A stretch of 64,000 nucleotides of DNA, taken from NCBI RefSeq assembly GCF_900107235.1, contig NZ_FNPF01000005.1:124001-188000 (forward strand). The letters are read 5' to 3'. Under the pieces are notes generated by a model. The model did not search any database, was not told where the DNA came from, and worked only from the letters and a program-made list of their open reading frames with translations. Source of the stretch: Citreimonas salinaria (GTDB taxonomy: Bacteria > Pseudomonadota > Alphaproteobacteria > Rhodobacterales > Rhodobacteraceae). Below are positions 56,103-64,000 of this stretch, piece after piece. Each line of letters begins with the position of its first letter. Position 1 is the first letter of the stretch. The translations under genes were made by a program, and so were the position numbers.

Positions 56103-56131
56103 GTGACAGCGCGTGCGGCCAAAGCTATAAA
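56103..56131 (+). promoter_or_regulatory. Promoter for the YSC84-like lipoprotein gene
   Basis: GTGACA (56103-56108) and TATAAA (56126-56131) are separated by 17 bp, predicting a transcript start near 56138 and a leader of about 55 nt. Confidence 0.6.
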
Positions 56132-56194
56132 ATCGCCAACCGGCGGCACGGCCGGGTATGCGAGGCACCAAGAAACCAGGAAACGGGCGGACAC

Positions 56195-56752
56195 ATGACA
56201 CTTTCGCGACGGACTTTCACGATCGGCCTTGCGGCCGGCACCCTGGCGCTGGCCGGCTGCGCCAACGGCGTGGGCAGCCGCGGCCCGCAGCTGATCGACG
56301 CGCGCGTCGACGCGACGCTGAGCCAGCTCTACGCCGACTATCCCGCGACGCGCGACCTGGCGGACAAGTCGACCGGCATGCTGGTGATGCCGCTGGTGAC
56401 CGAGGCCGGGCTTGGCCTGGGCGGCGCCTACGGCCGCGGCGCGCTGCGCGTGGGCGGCGCGACGGTCGACTACTACTCGGTCGCCAAGGCCAGCGGGGGC
56501 CTGCAGATCGGCGCGCAGCAATACGCGCACGTGCTGTTCTTCATGACAGACGAGGCGCTGCGCAACTTCCGCCGCTCGCCCGGTTTCGCCGCCGGCGCCA
56601 ACATGGTCTACGCCACGCCCGAACGCGGCGAGACGCTGTCGGCCGAGACGACCACGTCGCTCGCGCCGATCATCGCGGTGGTCTTCGCGCAGTCGGGCCT
56701 GCGTCTGGGGGCGACGCTGGAAGGCGTCAAGTATTCGCGCATCATTCCCTGA
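56195..56752 (+). CDS. YSC84-related lipid-binding lipoprotein
   Basis: A 185-residue exported lipoprotein. The signal combines a twin-arginine start (LSRRTFTIGLAAG) with a lipobox LAGC (cysteine 22), so Tat export followed by lipidation is likely. The mature part is the YSC84/SYLF domain (DUF500): KSTGMLVMPLVTEAGLGLGGAYGRGALRV, YYSVAKASGGLQIGAQQYAHVLFFMTDEALRNF (recognisable blocks GLQIGAQQY and LFFMTDEALRNF) and the final LRLGATLEGVKYSRI. Eukaryotic SYLF domains bind phosphoinositides; the bacterial role is not established. Probably monocistronic with its own promoter. Confidence 0.88.
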   Translation: MTLSRRTFTIGLAAGTLALAGCANGVGSRGPQLIDARVDATLSQLYADYPATRDLADKSTGMLVMPLVTEAGLGLGGAYGRGALRVGGATVDYYSVAKASGGLQIGAQQYAHVLFFMTDEALRNFRRSPGFAAGANMVYATPERGETLSAETTTSLAPIIAVVFAQSGLRLGATLEGVKYSRIIP

Positions 56753-56859
56753 GCAATCCCCCCGGCGGCGCGGGGTGGCGGGAGCTCTGCCCCCGCGCCC
56801 CCGCCCTTTCCCGTGAACTTCGGCGAGCAGAGACGCGCCCCGTGCGGGCGGATAGCGTG

Positions 56860-57129
56860 TCAGTGGTAGGTCAGCTCTCCGACGACATTCTGCCATGCGC
56901 CGGAGGACACGAGACGCCGGTGCGTGAAGCGCACCGAGTGCAGCGGGCCCTCGATCTCGTCCTGCCAGAACTCGATGAACGAGAAGAGGCGCTTGTGATC
57001 GGGGGCGAGGTCGTAGTCCTGCCAGACGAACGTGTTCAGCACGCTCTTGTAATCGGGCAAACGGTAGAAGAATTCGGCCGTGGTCAGGCCGTAGCCCTTG
57101 AGCATCAGTTCGGTTTCCGTTTCCTGCAT
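56860..57129 (-). CDS. Usg family protein
   Basis: An 89-residue protein of the Usg family (first seen upstream of trpF in Caulobacter). It begins METE-like MQETETELMLKGYGLTTAEFFYRLPDY and carries the characteristic VWQDYDLAPDHKRLFSFIEFWQDEIEGPLHSVRF core (blocks FVWQDYDLAPDHKRL and FWQDEIEGPLHSVR). It is a small soluble protein of unknown biochemical role. The start at 57129 has AAAGGTGGA upstream; the longer frame from 57180 adds a basic non-conserved leader. Divergent from gyrA. Confidence 0.9.
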   Translation of the reverse strand: MQETETELMLKGYGLTTAEFFYRLPDYKSVLNTFVWQDYDLAPDHKRLFSFIEFWQDEIEGPLHSVRFTHRRLVSSGAWQNVVGELTYH

Positions 57130-57245
57130 CGGTCCACCTTTCGTGACGATAGGTAGATGGTGCCGCCGGAAAAGTTTCAAATCAATGAAAACAGTATGTT
57201 AGCAGATACCGGCCCCGGCTGCCAAAGCCGGTGACCCGCCCGGCA

Positions 57246-57275
57246 TTGCACCCCATATCCAGCATCTGGTATACG
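57246..57275 (+). promoter_or_regulatory. Candidate gyrA promoter
   Basis: TTGCAC (57246-57251), 18-bp spacer, TATACG (57270-57275), about 42 bp before the GTG start. Plausible sigma-70 type site; supercoiling sensitivity is usual for gyr promoters but not visible here. Confidence 0.5.
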
Positions 57276-57317
57276 GGCCCCAACAAGATATGGCAGTAAC
57301 AGCAGCAGGCATCCGAC

Positions 57318-60089
57318 GTGAGCGATACGCCGCAACCCCCTGACGACGAACAGGAAATTCCAACCCCGCGGTCGGGACCGGCGATCGACATCATCGACGA
57401 GATGAAGTCGAGCTATCTCGACTACGCGATGAGCGTGATCGTGAGCCGCGCGATCCCCGATCTGCGCGACGGTCTGAAGCCCGTGCACCGGCGGATTCTG
57501 TACACCCTGTGGGAGAACGGCCAGACCTCGACCAAGCCCTACCGCAAGTGCGCGACCGCCGTGGGCGACGTGATGGGCCGATACCACCCGCACGGGGACT
57601 CGGCCGTCTACGACGCGCTGGTGCGGATGGCGCAGGACTTCTCGATGTCGCTGCCGCTGATCGACGGCCAGGGCAATTTCGGCAGCATGGACGGCGATCC
57701 GCCGGCCGCCTACCGCTATACCGAAAGCCGCCTGCAGAAGGCCGCCGAGGCGCTGCTCGAGGACATCGACAAGGACACGGTCGACTTCGTCCCGAACTAC
57801 GCCAACGAGCGGCAGGAGCCGGTCGTGCTACCCGCCCGCTATCCCAACGTGCTGGTCAACGGCGCCGAGGGCATCGCGGTGGGCATGGCCACGCGCATCC
57901 CGCCGCACAACCTGGGCGAGGTGATCTCGGCCACGCTGGCGATGATCGAGAACCCCGAACTGACCAGCGAGCAGCTGATCGACTACATCCCCGCGCCGGA
58001 TTTCCCCACCGGGGGCGTGATCCTGGGCCGGTCGGGCGCGCGCAAGGCGTATCTCGAAGGGCGCGGCAGCGTGATCATCCGCGCCAAGACGCGGATCGAG
58101 GAGTTGCGCAAGGATCGCTACGCCATCGTCGTGGACGAGATCCCGTACCAGGTGAACAAGGCCACGATGATCGAGCGGATCGCCGAGGCCGCGCGCGACA
58201 AGAAGATCGAGGGCATCGCCCACGTCCAGGACGAGTCCGACCGGCACGGCGTGCGCGTGGTGGTCGAGCTGAAGCGCGACGCCACCGCCGAGGTCGTGCT
58301 GAACCAGCTGTACCGCTTCACGCCGATGCAGACCTATTTCGGCTGCAACATGCTGGCGCTGAACGGCGGCAAGCCCGAGCAGCTGACCCTGCGCGCCTTC
58401 CTGACCGCGTTCCTCGACTTCCGCGAGGACGTGGTCGCGCGCCGCACCGCGTACCTGCTGCGCAAGGCGCGCGAACGCAGCCACGTGCTGTGCGGCCTGG
58501 CGGTCGCGGTCAGCAACGTGGACGAGGTCGTCGCCACCATCCGCAGCTCGGCCGACGCGGCCGAGGCGCGCGAGAAGCTGATGACGCGCCGCTGGCCCGC
58601 GAAGGAGATCGCGCCGTTCATCCGGCTGATCGATGACCCCACCCACACGATCAACGACGACGGCACCTACAACCTGTCCGAGATCCAGGCGCGCGCGATC
58701 CTCGACCTGCGGCTGCAGCGCCTGACGCAGCTGGGTGTCTCCGAGGTCACGGACGAGCTGGAGGACCTGGCGGCCAAGATCAAGGATTACCTCGACATCC
58801 TCGGTTCGCGCGAGCGGATCATGGAGATCATCACCAACGAGCTGACCGCCATCCGCGACGCCTATGCCGTGCCGCGCCGGACCGAGATCGTCGACTGGGC
58901 CGGCGACATGGACGACGAGGACCTGATCGAGCGCGAGGACATGGTCGTCACCGTCACCCAGGGCGGCTACATCAAGCGCACCGCGCTGGCCGATTTCCGC
59001 GCGCAGAAGCGCGGCGGCAAAGGGGTGTCCGGCGGCCAGCTGAAGGACGACGACGTGGTCACCACGCTGTTCGTCGCCAACACGCATACGCAGCTGCTGT
59101 TCTTCACCACCGCCGGCATGGTCTACAAGCTGAAGACCTGGCGCCTGCCGCTGGGCGGGCGCACGTCCAAGGGCAAGGCGATCGTCAACATCCTGCCGAT
59201 CCCCTCTGGCGTCAGCATCGCCGCGATCATGCCCGTCGACCGCCCCGAGGAGGAATGGGACGACCTGCAGATCGTCTTCGCCACCAGCGCGGGCGACGTG
59301 CGGCGCAACGCGCTGTCGGACTTCACCAACGTGATGCGCAACGGCAAGATCGCGATGGACCTGCCCGAGGGCGTGGAGCTGGTGAACGCGCGGATCGCGT
59401 CGGAAGATGACGACGTGATGCTGTTCACCGACTCGGGCCGCGCGATCCGCTTCCCGACCACGGCCGTGCGCGTCTTCAAGGGCCGCAAGTCGACCGGCGT
59501 GCGCGGCATCCGCCTGCAGAACGGTGACCGTGTGGTCAGCATGTCGATCATCCGCCACTTCGAGGCGAGCCCGGCCGAGCGGGTCGCCTACCTCAAGATG
59601 CGGCGCGCGATGGCGGGCCTCGTGGACGAGCACGAGGTGGACGAGGACGATGCCGAGGAGGCAAACGCGACCGACGCGGTCGAGATCGACTATCCGCGCA
59701 TGTCGGCGGCCGAGAACCTGATCCTGACGATCACCGCCAACGGCAGCGGCAAGCTGTCGTCGTCGCACGACTACCCGGTGCGCGGGCGCGGCGGCCAGGG
59801 CGTCATGGCGATGGACCGCGCGATGCGGGGCGGGCCGCTGGTGGCGTCGTTCCCGGTCGAGATGGGCGACCAGATCATGCTTGCCACGTCCAGGGGCCAG
59901 TCGATCCGCGTCCCGGTCGAGGGCATCAGCTTCCGCTCGCGCAACGCCGGCGGGGTGAAGGTGTTCAACACCGGCAAGGGCGAGGAAGTCGTCTCGGTCG
60001 CGTGGATCGCGGAAGAGAGCGACAACGACGTCGAGGACGCGACGGGCGACGTGGCCGGGGACACGCCCGGAAACGCCGGCGAGGAGTGA
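57318..60089 (+). CDS. gyrA: DNA gyrase subunit A
   Basis: A 923-residue type IIA topoisomerase subunit that cuts and rejoins DNA and, with GyrB, introduces negative supercoils. The catalytic tyrosine is Y134 ([10 protein letters not shown]). The quinolone-determining region reads [15 protein letters not shown], with Ser at 95 and Asp at 99 (E. coli 83 and 87), i.e. the susceptible state. The C-terminal wrapping domain contains the GyrA box QKRGGKGV, so it is gyrase and not topoisomerase IV. The acidic tail is [13 protein letters not shown]. The start appears to be GTG at 57318 with a weak ribosome binding site. Confidence 0.97.
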   Translation: MSDTPQPPDDEQEIPTPRSGPAIDIIDEMKSSYLDYAMSVIVSRAIPDLRDGLKPVHRRILYTLWENGQTSTKPYRKCATAVGDVMGRYHPHGDSAVYDALVRMAQDFSMSLPLIDGQGNFGSMDGDPPAAYRYTESRLQKAAEALLEDIDKDTVDFVPNYANERQEPVVLPARYPNVLVNGAEGIAVGMATRIPPHNLGEVISATLAMIENPELTSEQLIDYIPAPDFPTGGVILGRSGARKAYLEGRGSVIIRAKTRIEELRKDRYAIVVDEIPYQVNKATMIERIAEAARDKKIEGIAHVQDESDRHGVRVVVELKRDATAEVVLNQLYRFTPMQTYFGCNMLALNGGKPEQLTLRAFLTAFLDFREDVVARRTAYLLRKARERSHVLCGLAVAVSNVDEVVATIRSSADAAEAREKLMTRRWPAKEIAPFIRLIDDPTHTINDDGTYNLSEIQARAILDLRLQRLTQLGVSEVTDELEDLAAKIKDYLDILGSRERIMEIITNELTAIRDAYAVPRRTEIVDWAGDMDDEDLIEREDMVVTVTQGGYIKRTALADFRAQKRGGKGVSGGQLKDDDVVTTLFVANTHTQLLFFTTAGMVYKLKTWRLPLGGRTSKGKAIVNILPIPSGVSIAAIMPVDRPEEEWDDLQIVFATSAGDVRRNALSDFTNVMRNGKIAMDLPEGVELVNARIASEDDDVMLFTDSGRAIRFPTTAVRVFKGRKSTGVRGIRLQNGDRVVSMSIIRHFEASPAERVAYLKMRRAMAGLVDEHEVDEDDAEEANATDAVEIDYPRMSAAENLILTITANGSGKLSSSHDYPVRGRGGQGVMAMDRAMRGGPLVASFPVEMGDQIMLATSRGQSIRVPVEGISFRSRNAGGVKVFNTGKGEEVVSVAWIAEESDNDVEDATGDVAGDTPGNAGEE

Positions 60090-60097
60090 CCCTCGCA

Positions 60098-60129
60098 GGG
60101 CGCGGCCGGCCGATCCGGCAGCCGCGCCC
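60098..60129 (+). terminator. Hairpin after gyrA
   Basis: GGGCGCGGC (60098-60106) pairs with GCCGCGCCC (60121-60129) around a 14-nt loop, 8 nt beyond the gyrA stop. No T-run; may depend on Rho. Confidence 0.5.
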
Positions 60130-60272
60130 CGGTGCCCTCCCGACGCTGGCGCGGGAGCCGCAGCGGCATCTTGTGCGTTGATGCACCAACTCTGTTGGAG
60201 TTCGGCGGATTTCCTTACCTGGCGCACAGTGCCATTTGTCTGCGCATCTCTTGACGCAAGGAAAACGCAACA

Positions 60273-60677
60273 ATGACCTCCACGACCACCAACACCGTTC
60301 TGCTGGCAGCCCGCATCATGCTGGGCCTGCTGTTCCTCATCTCCGGCTTCGGCAAGACCGGCGACGTGGCCGGCTTCGCCGGCTTCATGGCCTCGGGCGG
60401 CATCCCGGCCTTCCTGGCCTGGCCGGTCGTCCTGTTCGAGATCCTGGGCGGCCTCGCCCTGATCCTGGGCTTCCAGACGCGCATCGTCGCGCTGGCGCTG
60501 GGCGCGTTTTGCCTGGTTTCGGGCACGCTGTATCACTTCGACCCGGCCGACCAGATGCAGATGACGCAGTTCCTCAAGAACCTGGCGCTGACCGGCGGCT
60601 ATCTGTCGCTGGCGGTGATCGGCGCCGGCGCATGGTCGATCGACGGCCTGCGCGGCGGTCAGCCCGCCCACGCCTGA
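60273..60677 (+). CDS. DoxX family membrane protein
   Basis: A 134-residue protein with four membrane helices. DoxX marks are ARIMLGLLFLISGFGKTGDVAGFAGFMASGGIP (blocks GLLFLISGFGKTGD and GFMASGGIP), then FEILGGLALILGFQTRIVAL, and a conserved FLKNLALTGGYLSL helix. Members act as small quinone-linked or redox-related membrane proteins; the specific role is unknown. AAGGAAAACGC precedes the ATG at 60273. Apparently monocistronic, ending at a bidirectional terminator. Confidence 0.92.
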   Translation: MTSTTTNTVLLAARIMLGLLFLISGFGKTGDVAGFAGFMASGGIPAFLAWPVVLFEILGGLALILGFQTRIVALALGAFCLVSGTLYHFDPADQMQMTQFLKNLALTGGYLSLAVIGAGAWSIDGLRGGQPAHA

Positions 60678-60727
60678 AAGCCCCGCGCGCCCCTGCCCTC
60701 GGGGCCGCTGGCGATCTGGTGACGACG

Positions 60728-60757
60728 AAGGCCCCCTTCCTGCGAAGGGGGCCTTTT
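60728..60757 (+). terminator. Terminator between doxX-like and carboxypeptidase genes
   Basis: Perfect 12-bp stem AAGGCCCCCTTC / GAAGGGGGCCTT with a 4-nt loop, then TTCGT. It sits between convergent genes and could serve both strands. Confidence 0.8.
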
Positions 60758-60787
60758 CGTGCTCGGGTCGGTGAAAGCAGGACCGGG

Positions 60788-62272
60788 TTAGAGCCCGTAG
60801 ATGTCGCCGAACTTCGCTTCGAGATAGGACAGCAGCGGCGCCTCGGACAGCGGAAAGCCGCAGGCGCGCTCGATCACCTCGCGCGGGCGGTAGAGGCCGC
60901 CGTGGCGCTGCAGGTTCTCGCGCAGCCAAACCACTGCGGGGCCGGTATCGCCCCGTGACAGACGGTCGTCCACGTCCGGCACAGCGCGGCGCATCGCCTC
61001 GTTCAGGCAACCCGCATAGACGTTGCCGAGGCTGTAGGTCGGGAAGTAGCCGAACAGCCCCGCCGCCCAGTGCACGTCCTGCAGCACGCCGTGCGCGGGC
61101 TTGTCGACCGGATAACCGAAATCCGCCTCGAACCGGTCGTTCCAGGCGGCCTCGAGGTCACCGGGGTGCAGGTCGCCGGCGATCAGTGCGCGCTCGAGGT
61201 CGAAGCGCAGCATGATGTGCAGGTTGTACTGGATCTCGTCCGCCTCGGTGCGGATGTAGCCCTTCTTCACGCGGTTCACGGCGGCGTAGAAGGAATCCTC
61301 GTCGTCGATGCCGAAATCGCCGAAACGGTCGCGCATCCGGGCGAACAGCCACGATGTGAAGGCACGCGAGCGGCCGAGCTGGTTCTCGTAGATGCGGCTC
61401 TGGCTTTCGTGCACGCCCATCGACACGCCCGATCCCAACGGCGTCAGGCGATACGCCGGGTCGACGTTCTGTTCGTAGCTGGCGTGCCCGACCTCGTGGA
61501 TCGTGGAATAAACGCAGTTGAACGGGTCCTTCGGATCGGTGCGCGTGGTGATGCGCACGTCGTCGCCGGACCCGGAGCTGAACGGATGCACAGCCATGTC
61601 GATTCGCCCGCGCGACAGGTCGTAGCCGAAGGCCTGCGCCACCTCGCGCGACAGCCGCAGCTGGAGGTCCTCTTCGAACTGGCCGGACACGCCCTGCGGT
61701 TCCGGTCGCGCGAGCACGGCCTCGCGCAGCGCGACGAGGCGGGGACGCAGCGCGCCGAACATCGCCTCGAGTTCGGAGGCCTTGGCGCCGCGCTCGTAAT
61801 CGTCCAGCAGCGCGTCGTAGAGCGGCCCGTCGCCCGCCAGCGCCTGCGCTTCTTCGCGGCGCAGCGCCAGCACCTCGGTCAGGACCGGCAGGAAGGCCGA
61901 AACGTCACCGGCCTTGCTCGCGTCGACCCAGACCATCTGCGCGCGGGAGATCGTGCGCGCCAGCGCCGAGGCAAGGCGCGCGGGCACCTTGGTCGCGCGG
62001 TCGAAGTTGTGGCGGATGTGGCGGATCTGCGCGCGGCCGACCTCGTCCAGCGACGCCTCGTCGATGCCGGAAAGCCAGTCGCCGACCTCGGGGGCGACGC
62101 GGCGGGCGTGCAGCACGTGCTCCATCGCCGCCATCTCGTCGCCGCGCTGCTCGGCCGAGCCGCGGGGCATCACCGTCTCCTGGTCCCAGGACAACCGGCC
62201 GGCGACCTGGGCAAGCGCCTCGGTCTCGCGCTGGAAGGCCATCAGCGCCTGGTAGCTGTTACTCGTACTCAT
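60788..62272 (-). CDS. Carboxypeptidase M32 (Taq-type)
   Basis: A 494-residue zinc metallocarboxypeptidase, cytoplasmic, that trims C-terminal residues from peptides. The zinc motif is IHEVGHASYEQ (H259, E260, H263), followed by GVSMGVHESQSRIYENQLGR with the third ligand region and the family's PFNCVYSTIHEVGH context; the C-terminal block WAAGLFGYFPTYSLGNVYAG is also conserved. The ATG at 62272 overlaps the ctaA stop (TGATG), so the two are translationally coupled even though their functions look unrelated. Confidence 0.95.
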   Translation of the reverse strand: MSTSNSYQALMAFQRETEALAQVAGRLSWDQETVMPRGSAEQRGDEMAAMEHVLHARRVAPEVGDWLSGIDEASLDEVGRAQIRHIRHNFDRATKVPARLASALARTISRAQMVWVDASKAGDVSAFLPVLTEVLALRREEAQALAGDGPLYDALLDDYERGAKASELEAMFGALRPRLVALREAVLARPEPQGVSGQFEEDLQLRLSREVAQAFGYDLSRGRIDMAVHPFSSGSGDDVRITTRTDPKDPFNCVYSTIHEVGHASYEQNVDPAYRLTPLGSGVSMGVHESQSRIYENQLGRSRAFTSWLFARMRDRFGDFGIDDEDSFYAAVNRVKKGYIRTEADEIQYNLHIMLRFDLERALIAGDLHPGDLEAAWNDRFEADFGYPVDKPAHGVLQDVHWAAGLFGYFPTYSLGNVYAGCLNEAMRRAVPDVDDRLSRGDTGPAVVWLRENLQRHGGLYRPREVIERACGFPLSEAPLLSYLEAKFGDIYGL

Positions 62273-63417
62273 CACTTGCCTCGGATCGATTGGTGAACGG
62301 GATAGCGCGCGGCGAAGCGCGCCCGGAGGATCAGCACCCACAGGATCACGGCCAGCACCTGGTGTGCGATCGCGATCTGCCACGGCGCGCCGTACAGCAC
62401 GGTGACGATGCCCAGCACCACCTGCAGCGCCAGCACGGCGAGGACCGCGTGGAAGCGGCCCCGCGTGTCGGCATTGGCCGAGCGGCGCCCGCGCAGCCAG
62501 ACGACCATGCCGAAGACCAGCAGCGCGTAGGCGACCATGCGGTGCATGAACTGGACGAGGCCGGGATTCTCGAAGAAGTTGCGCCAGACGGGTTCGAGCT
62601 CGAACGGGTACGGCGGGAGGAACTGGCCGGCCATCAGCGGCCAGTCGGTATAGCTGCGCCCAGCATCGATGCCCGCGACCAGCGCGCCGATCAGGATCTG
62701 CAGGAAGGTGAAGTGCAGCAGGCCGGTCGAAATGCGAAAGAGCCTTGGCTCGCCCTCGCGGCGGGCCTGCATCAGGTCCCGCTCGCTCCGGCCCAGAAGG
62801 AAGACGTACCAGGCGAGGAAACCGAGGATCACGAAGGCCAGGCCCAGATGCGTCGCGAGACGGTAGGAGGCCACGTCCAGCATGTCGCCCTCGAGCCCCG
62901 AGGCGACCATCCACCAGCCGATGGCGCCCTGAAGCCCGCCCAGCACGCCCAACAGCAGCAGGCGGCCGGTCCAGCCCGGCGGGATCTTGCGCGCGACGGC
63001 GAAGCCCAGGAAGCCCACGGCCCAGACGAGGCCGATGACGCGGCCCAGCTGCCGGTGGCCCCATTCCCACCAGTAGATGAACTGGAACTCGGTCATGGAC
63101 ATGCCGCGGTTCTGGATCTGGTATTCGGGGATGGCGCGATACTTGTCGAACTCGGCCTGCCACTCGGCGGCGCTCATCGGGGGCAGCGCGCCGGTGACGG
63201 GGCGCCATTCGGTGATGGAAAGCCCGCTGTCGGTGAGACGCGTCAGCCCGCCCACGGCGATCATGACCATGACCAGCGCGAACAGGATCATCAGCCAGAC
63301 CCGGACCGCGCCGCGCGCGCCGCGCCGGGGGCTGTCGATCATGCCGCCCGCGGGGGTCCTCTGCGGCTCGGGGCGCTCTGCGCCGACCTCTTCGAATAGC
63401 TTGCGTTTCTGTGCCAT
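62272..63417 (-). CDS. ctaA: Heme A synthase CtaA
   Basis: A 381-residue membrane protein with eight helices that oxidises the C8 methyl of haem O to give haem A for aa3-type cytochrome oxidase. Key blocks are GGLTRLTDSGLSITEWRPVTGALPP (split: GGLTRLTDSGLS, EWRPVTGALPP), YWWEWGHRQLGRVIGLVW, YRLATHLGLAF, DWPLMAGQFLPP, FMHRMVAYAL and IAHQVLAVILW; the four histidines in these helices are the haem ligands. A run of eight G bases on the coding strand directly precedes the start and acts as, or overlaps, the ribosome binding site. Confidence 0.96.
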   Translation of the reverse strand: MAQKRKLFEEVGAERPEPQRTPAGGMIDSPRRGARGAVRVWLMILFALVMVMIAVGGLTRLTDSGLSITEWRPVTGALPPMSAAEWQAEFDKYRAIPEYQIQNRGMSMTEFQFIYWWEWGHRQLGRVIGLVWAVGFLGFAVARKIPPGWTGRLLLLGVLGGLQGAIGWWMVASGLEGDMLDVASYRLATHLGLAFVILGFLAWYVFLLGRSERDLMQARREGEPRLFRISTGLLHFTFLQILIGALVAGIDAGRSYTDWPLMAGQFLPPYPFELEPVWRNFFENPGLVQFMHRMVAYALLVFGMVVWLRGRRSANADTRGRFHAVLAVLALQVVLGIVTVLYGAPWQIAIAHQVLAVILWVLILRARFAARYPVHQSIRGK

Positions 63418-63518
63418 GTGCCCCCCCCGGATCGTTCGCGCGGACAGTAGAGCCCGGCCCGAGGGGCTTCAAGCGCCCTGCCCGCTTTGCCGCACCCTGT
63501 CGCGCGGCGTCGTCACCG

Positions 63519-64000
63519 TCAGTCTTCGCCGCGTTCCTTCCAGCGGACCATCTGGCGCATCACACCGTGCAGGATGTGCACGTCCGCCGTGGTCAGCGGC
63601 AGGCGCGACCACATGTTGCGGAAGGTGCGCTTCATCGTGTCGGACTTGGTTTCGGGATAGAAGAAGCCCGCCTGGTCCAGCCTTTCCTCGTAATGGTCGA
63701 CCAGGCGCGCCACGTCCTCGGCGCTGGCGCGATCCGTGCCGACCAGCCCTTCGGACACGGGCGTTGCCTCTTCGGTGGCGAGCCGCCATTCGTAGGCGCA
63801 CAGCAGCACGCATTGCGCGAGGTTCAGCGAGGGGAAATCCGGGTTCACCGGGACCGACACGATCGCGCTGGCCTGGGCGATGTCGTCGTTTTCCAGTCCC
63901 GCGCGTTCGGGGCCGAAAATGAAGCCCACACGCTCGCCCCGGGCGATGCGGTCGCGGGCTTCCTCCATCGCGGCCTGCGGCGTGTAGACGGGTTTCGTCA
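63519..64000 (-). CDS. tRNA (cytidine/uridine-2'-O-)-methyltransferase TrmJ-like (5' end off window)
   Basis: The C-terminal 160 residues of a SPOUT-fold (TrmH/SpoU) RNA ribose methyltransferase. SAM-binding knot motifs are VGFIFGPERAGLENDDI and PVNPDFPSLNLAQCVLLCAYEW, followed by a helical C-terminal extension ending in MVRWKERGED, as in TrmJ, which methylates position 32 of tRNAs. The N-terminal motif 1 and start lie beyond the right edge. The most likely name is trmJ; a TrmH-family relative remains possible. It is upstream of ctaA on the same strand with a 101-bp gap. Confidence 0.9.
   Translation of the reverse strand, partial: TKPVYTPQAAMEEARDRIARGERVGFIFGPERAGLENDDIAQASAIVSVPVNPDFPSLNLAQCVLLCAYEWRLATEEATPVSEGLVGTDRASAEDVARLVDHYEERLDQAGFFYPETKSDTMKRTFRNMWSRLPLTTADVHILHGVMRQMVRWKERGED

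Noticed and set aside
57828-61010. A 1060-codon open frame on the minus strand across gyrA and beyond
   Set aside because: Antisense shadow caused by high G+C at third positions; composition is His/Arg/Gln-rich without domains, and gyrA on the other strand is unambiguous.

Overview
The window is a high-G+C, densely coded stretch of chromosome that reads as an alphaproteobacterium of the Rhodobacteraceae (Roseobacter lineage). This is inferred from the kind of genes, not from a database search: several TRAP/TTT solute transporters, a LigM-type folate O-demethylase, Usg, a separate pterin-binding methyltransferase next to a Virulence_fact protein, a DUF2927 lipoprotein, HWE-kinase and LOV signalling, an aspartate-rich (zinc-cysteine-free) HemB, and the RplM/RpsI sequences. 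I see no prophage, transposase, CRISPR array, rRNA or tRNA.

Layout. 1-6.4 kb: 3' part of dksA (cut by the left edge), a MoxR AAA+ ATPase whose CoxE-like VWA partner lies 3.9 kb downstream, an aidB-like acyl-CoA dehydrogenase, and a GNAT / DUF2927 lipoprotein / small membrane protein string joined by ATGA overlaps. 6.4-10.8 kb: a sensory module, with a short LOV blue-light protein divergent from a CheB-CheR-PAS-HWE kinase fusion that overlaps a receiver-only response regulator. 11.2-13.2 kb: a periplasmic lytic transglycosylase and an old-yellow-enzyme reductase. 13.3-20.4 kb: the most coherent accessory unit, GntR regulator - LigM-like O-demethylase - TRAP P/Q/M - extradiol dioxygenase - MetF. 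It can be read as uptake, demethylation and ring cleavage of a methoxylated aromatic, with return of the methyl group to the folate pool. It has candidate operators at its head and a strong terminator at its end.

20.5-26.3 kb: cold-shock protein, a Mre11/SbcD-type nuclease fused in frame to the C-terminal remnant of its usual SMC-like ATPase, a chemoreceptor, and divergent gntK/gntR. 26.3-31.6 kb: M20 amidohydrolase and a second TRAP operon whose small permease carries a long TM2-like/coiled-coil N-terminal extension. 31.9-40.0 kb: a large MscS-family channel, then LysR divergent from a TctCBA-gamma-glutamyltransferase operon. 40.2-41.3 kb: rplM-rpsI with a clear promoter and terminator.

41.6-49.5 kb: mixed metabolism, with a fluoroacetate-dehalogenase-like hydrolase, a glycosyltransferase and a divergent sulfotransferase-like gene, glycerate kinase, rlmE, ppx/gppA, and the Virulence_fact/methyltetrahydrofolate-methyltransferase pair. 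49.6-64 kb: mostly housekeeping genes (MBL hydrolase, mfd, hemB, usg, gyrA, DoxX, M32 carboxypeptidase, ctaA, and trmJ cut by the right edge).

The features most worth a second look are the LigM/TRAP/dioxygenase/MetF operon, the nuclease-ATPase remnant fusion, the extended DctQ, the LOV/HWE pair, the haloacetate dehalogenase candidate, and a 17-bp palindrome present in two distant intergenic regions.
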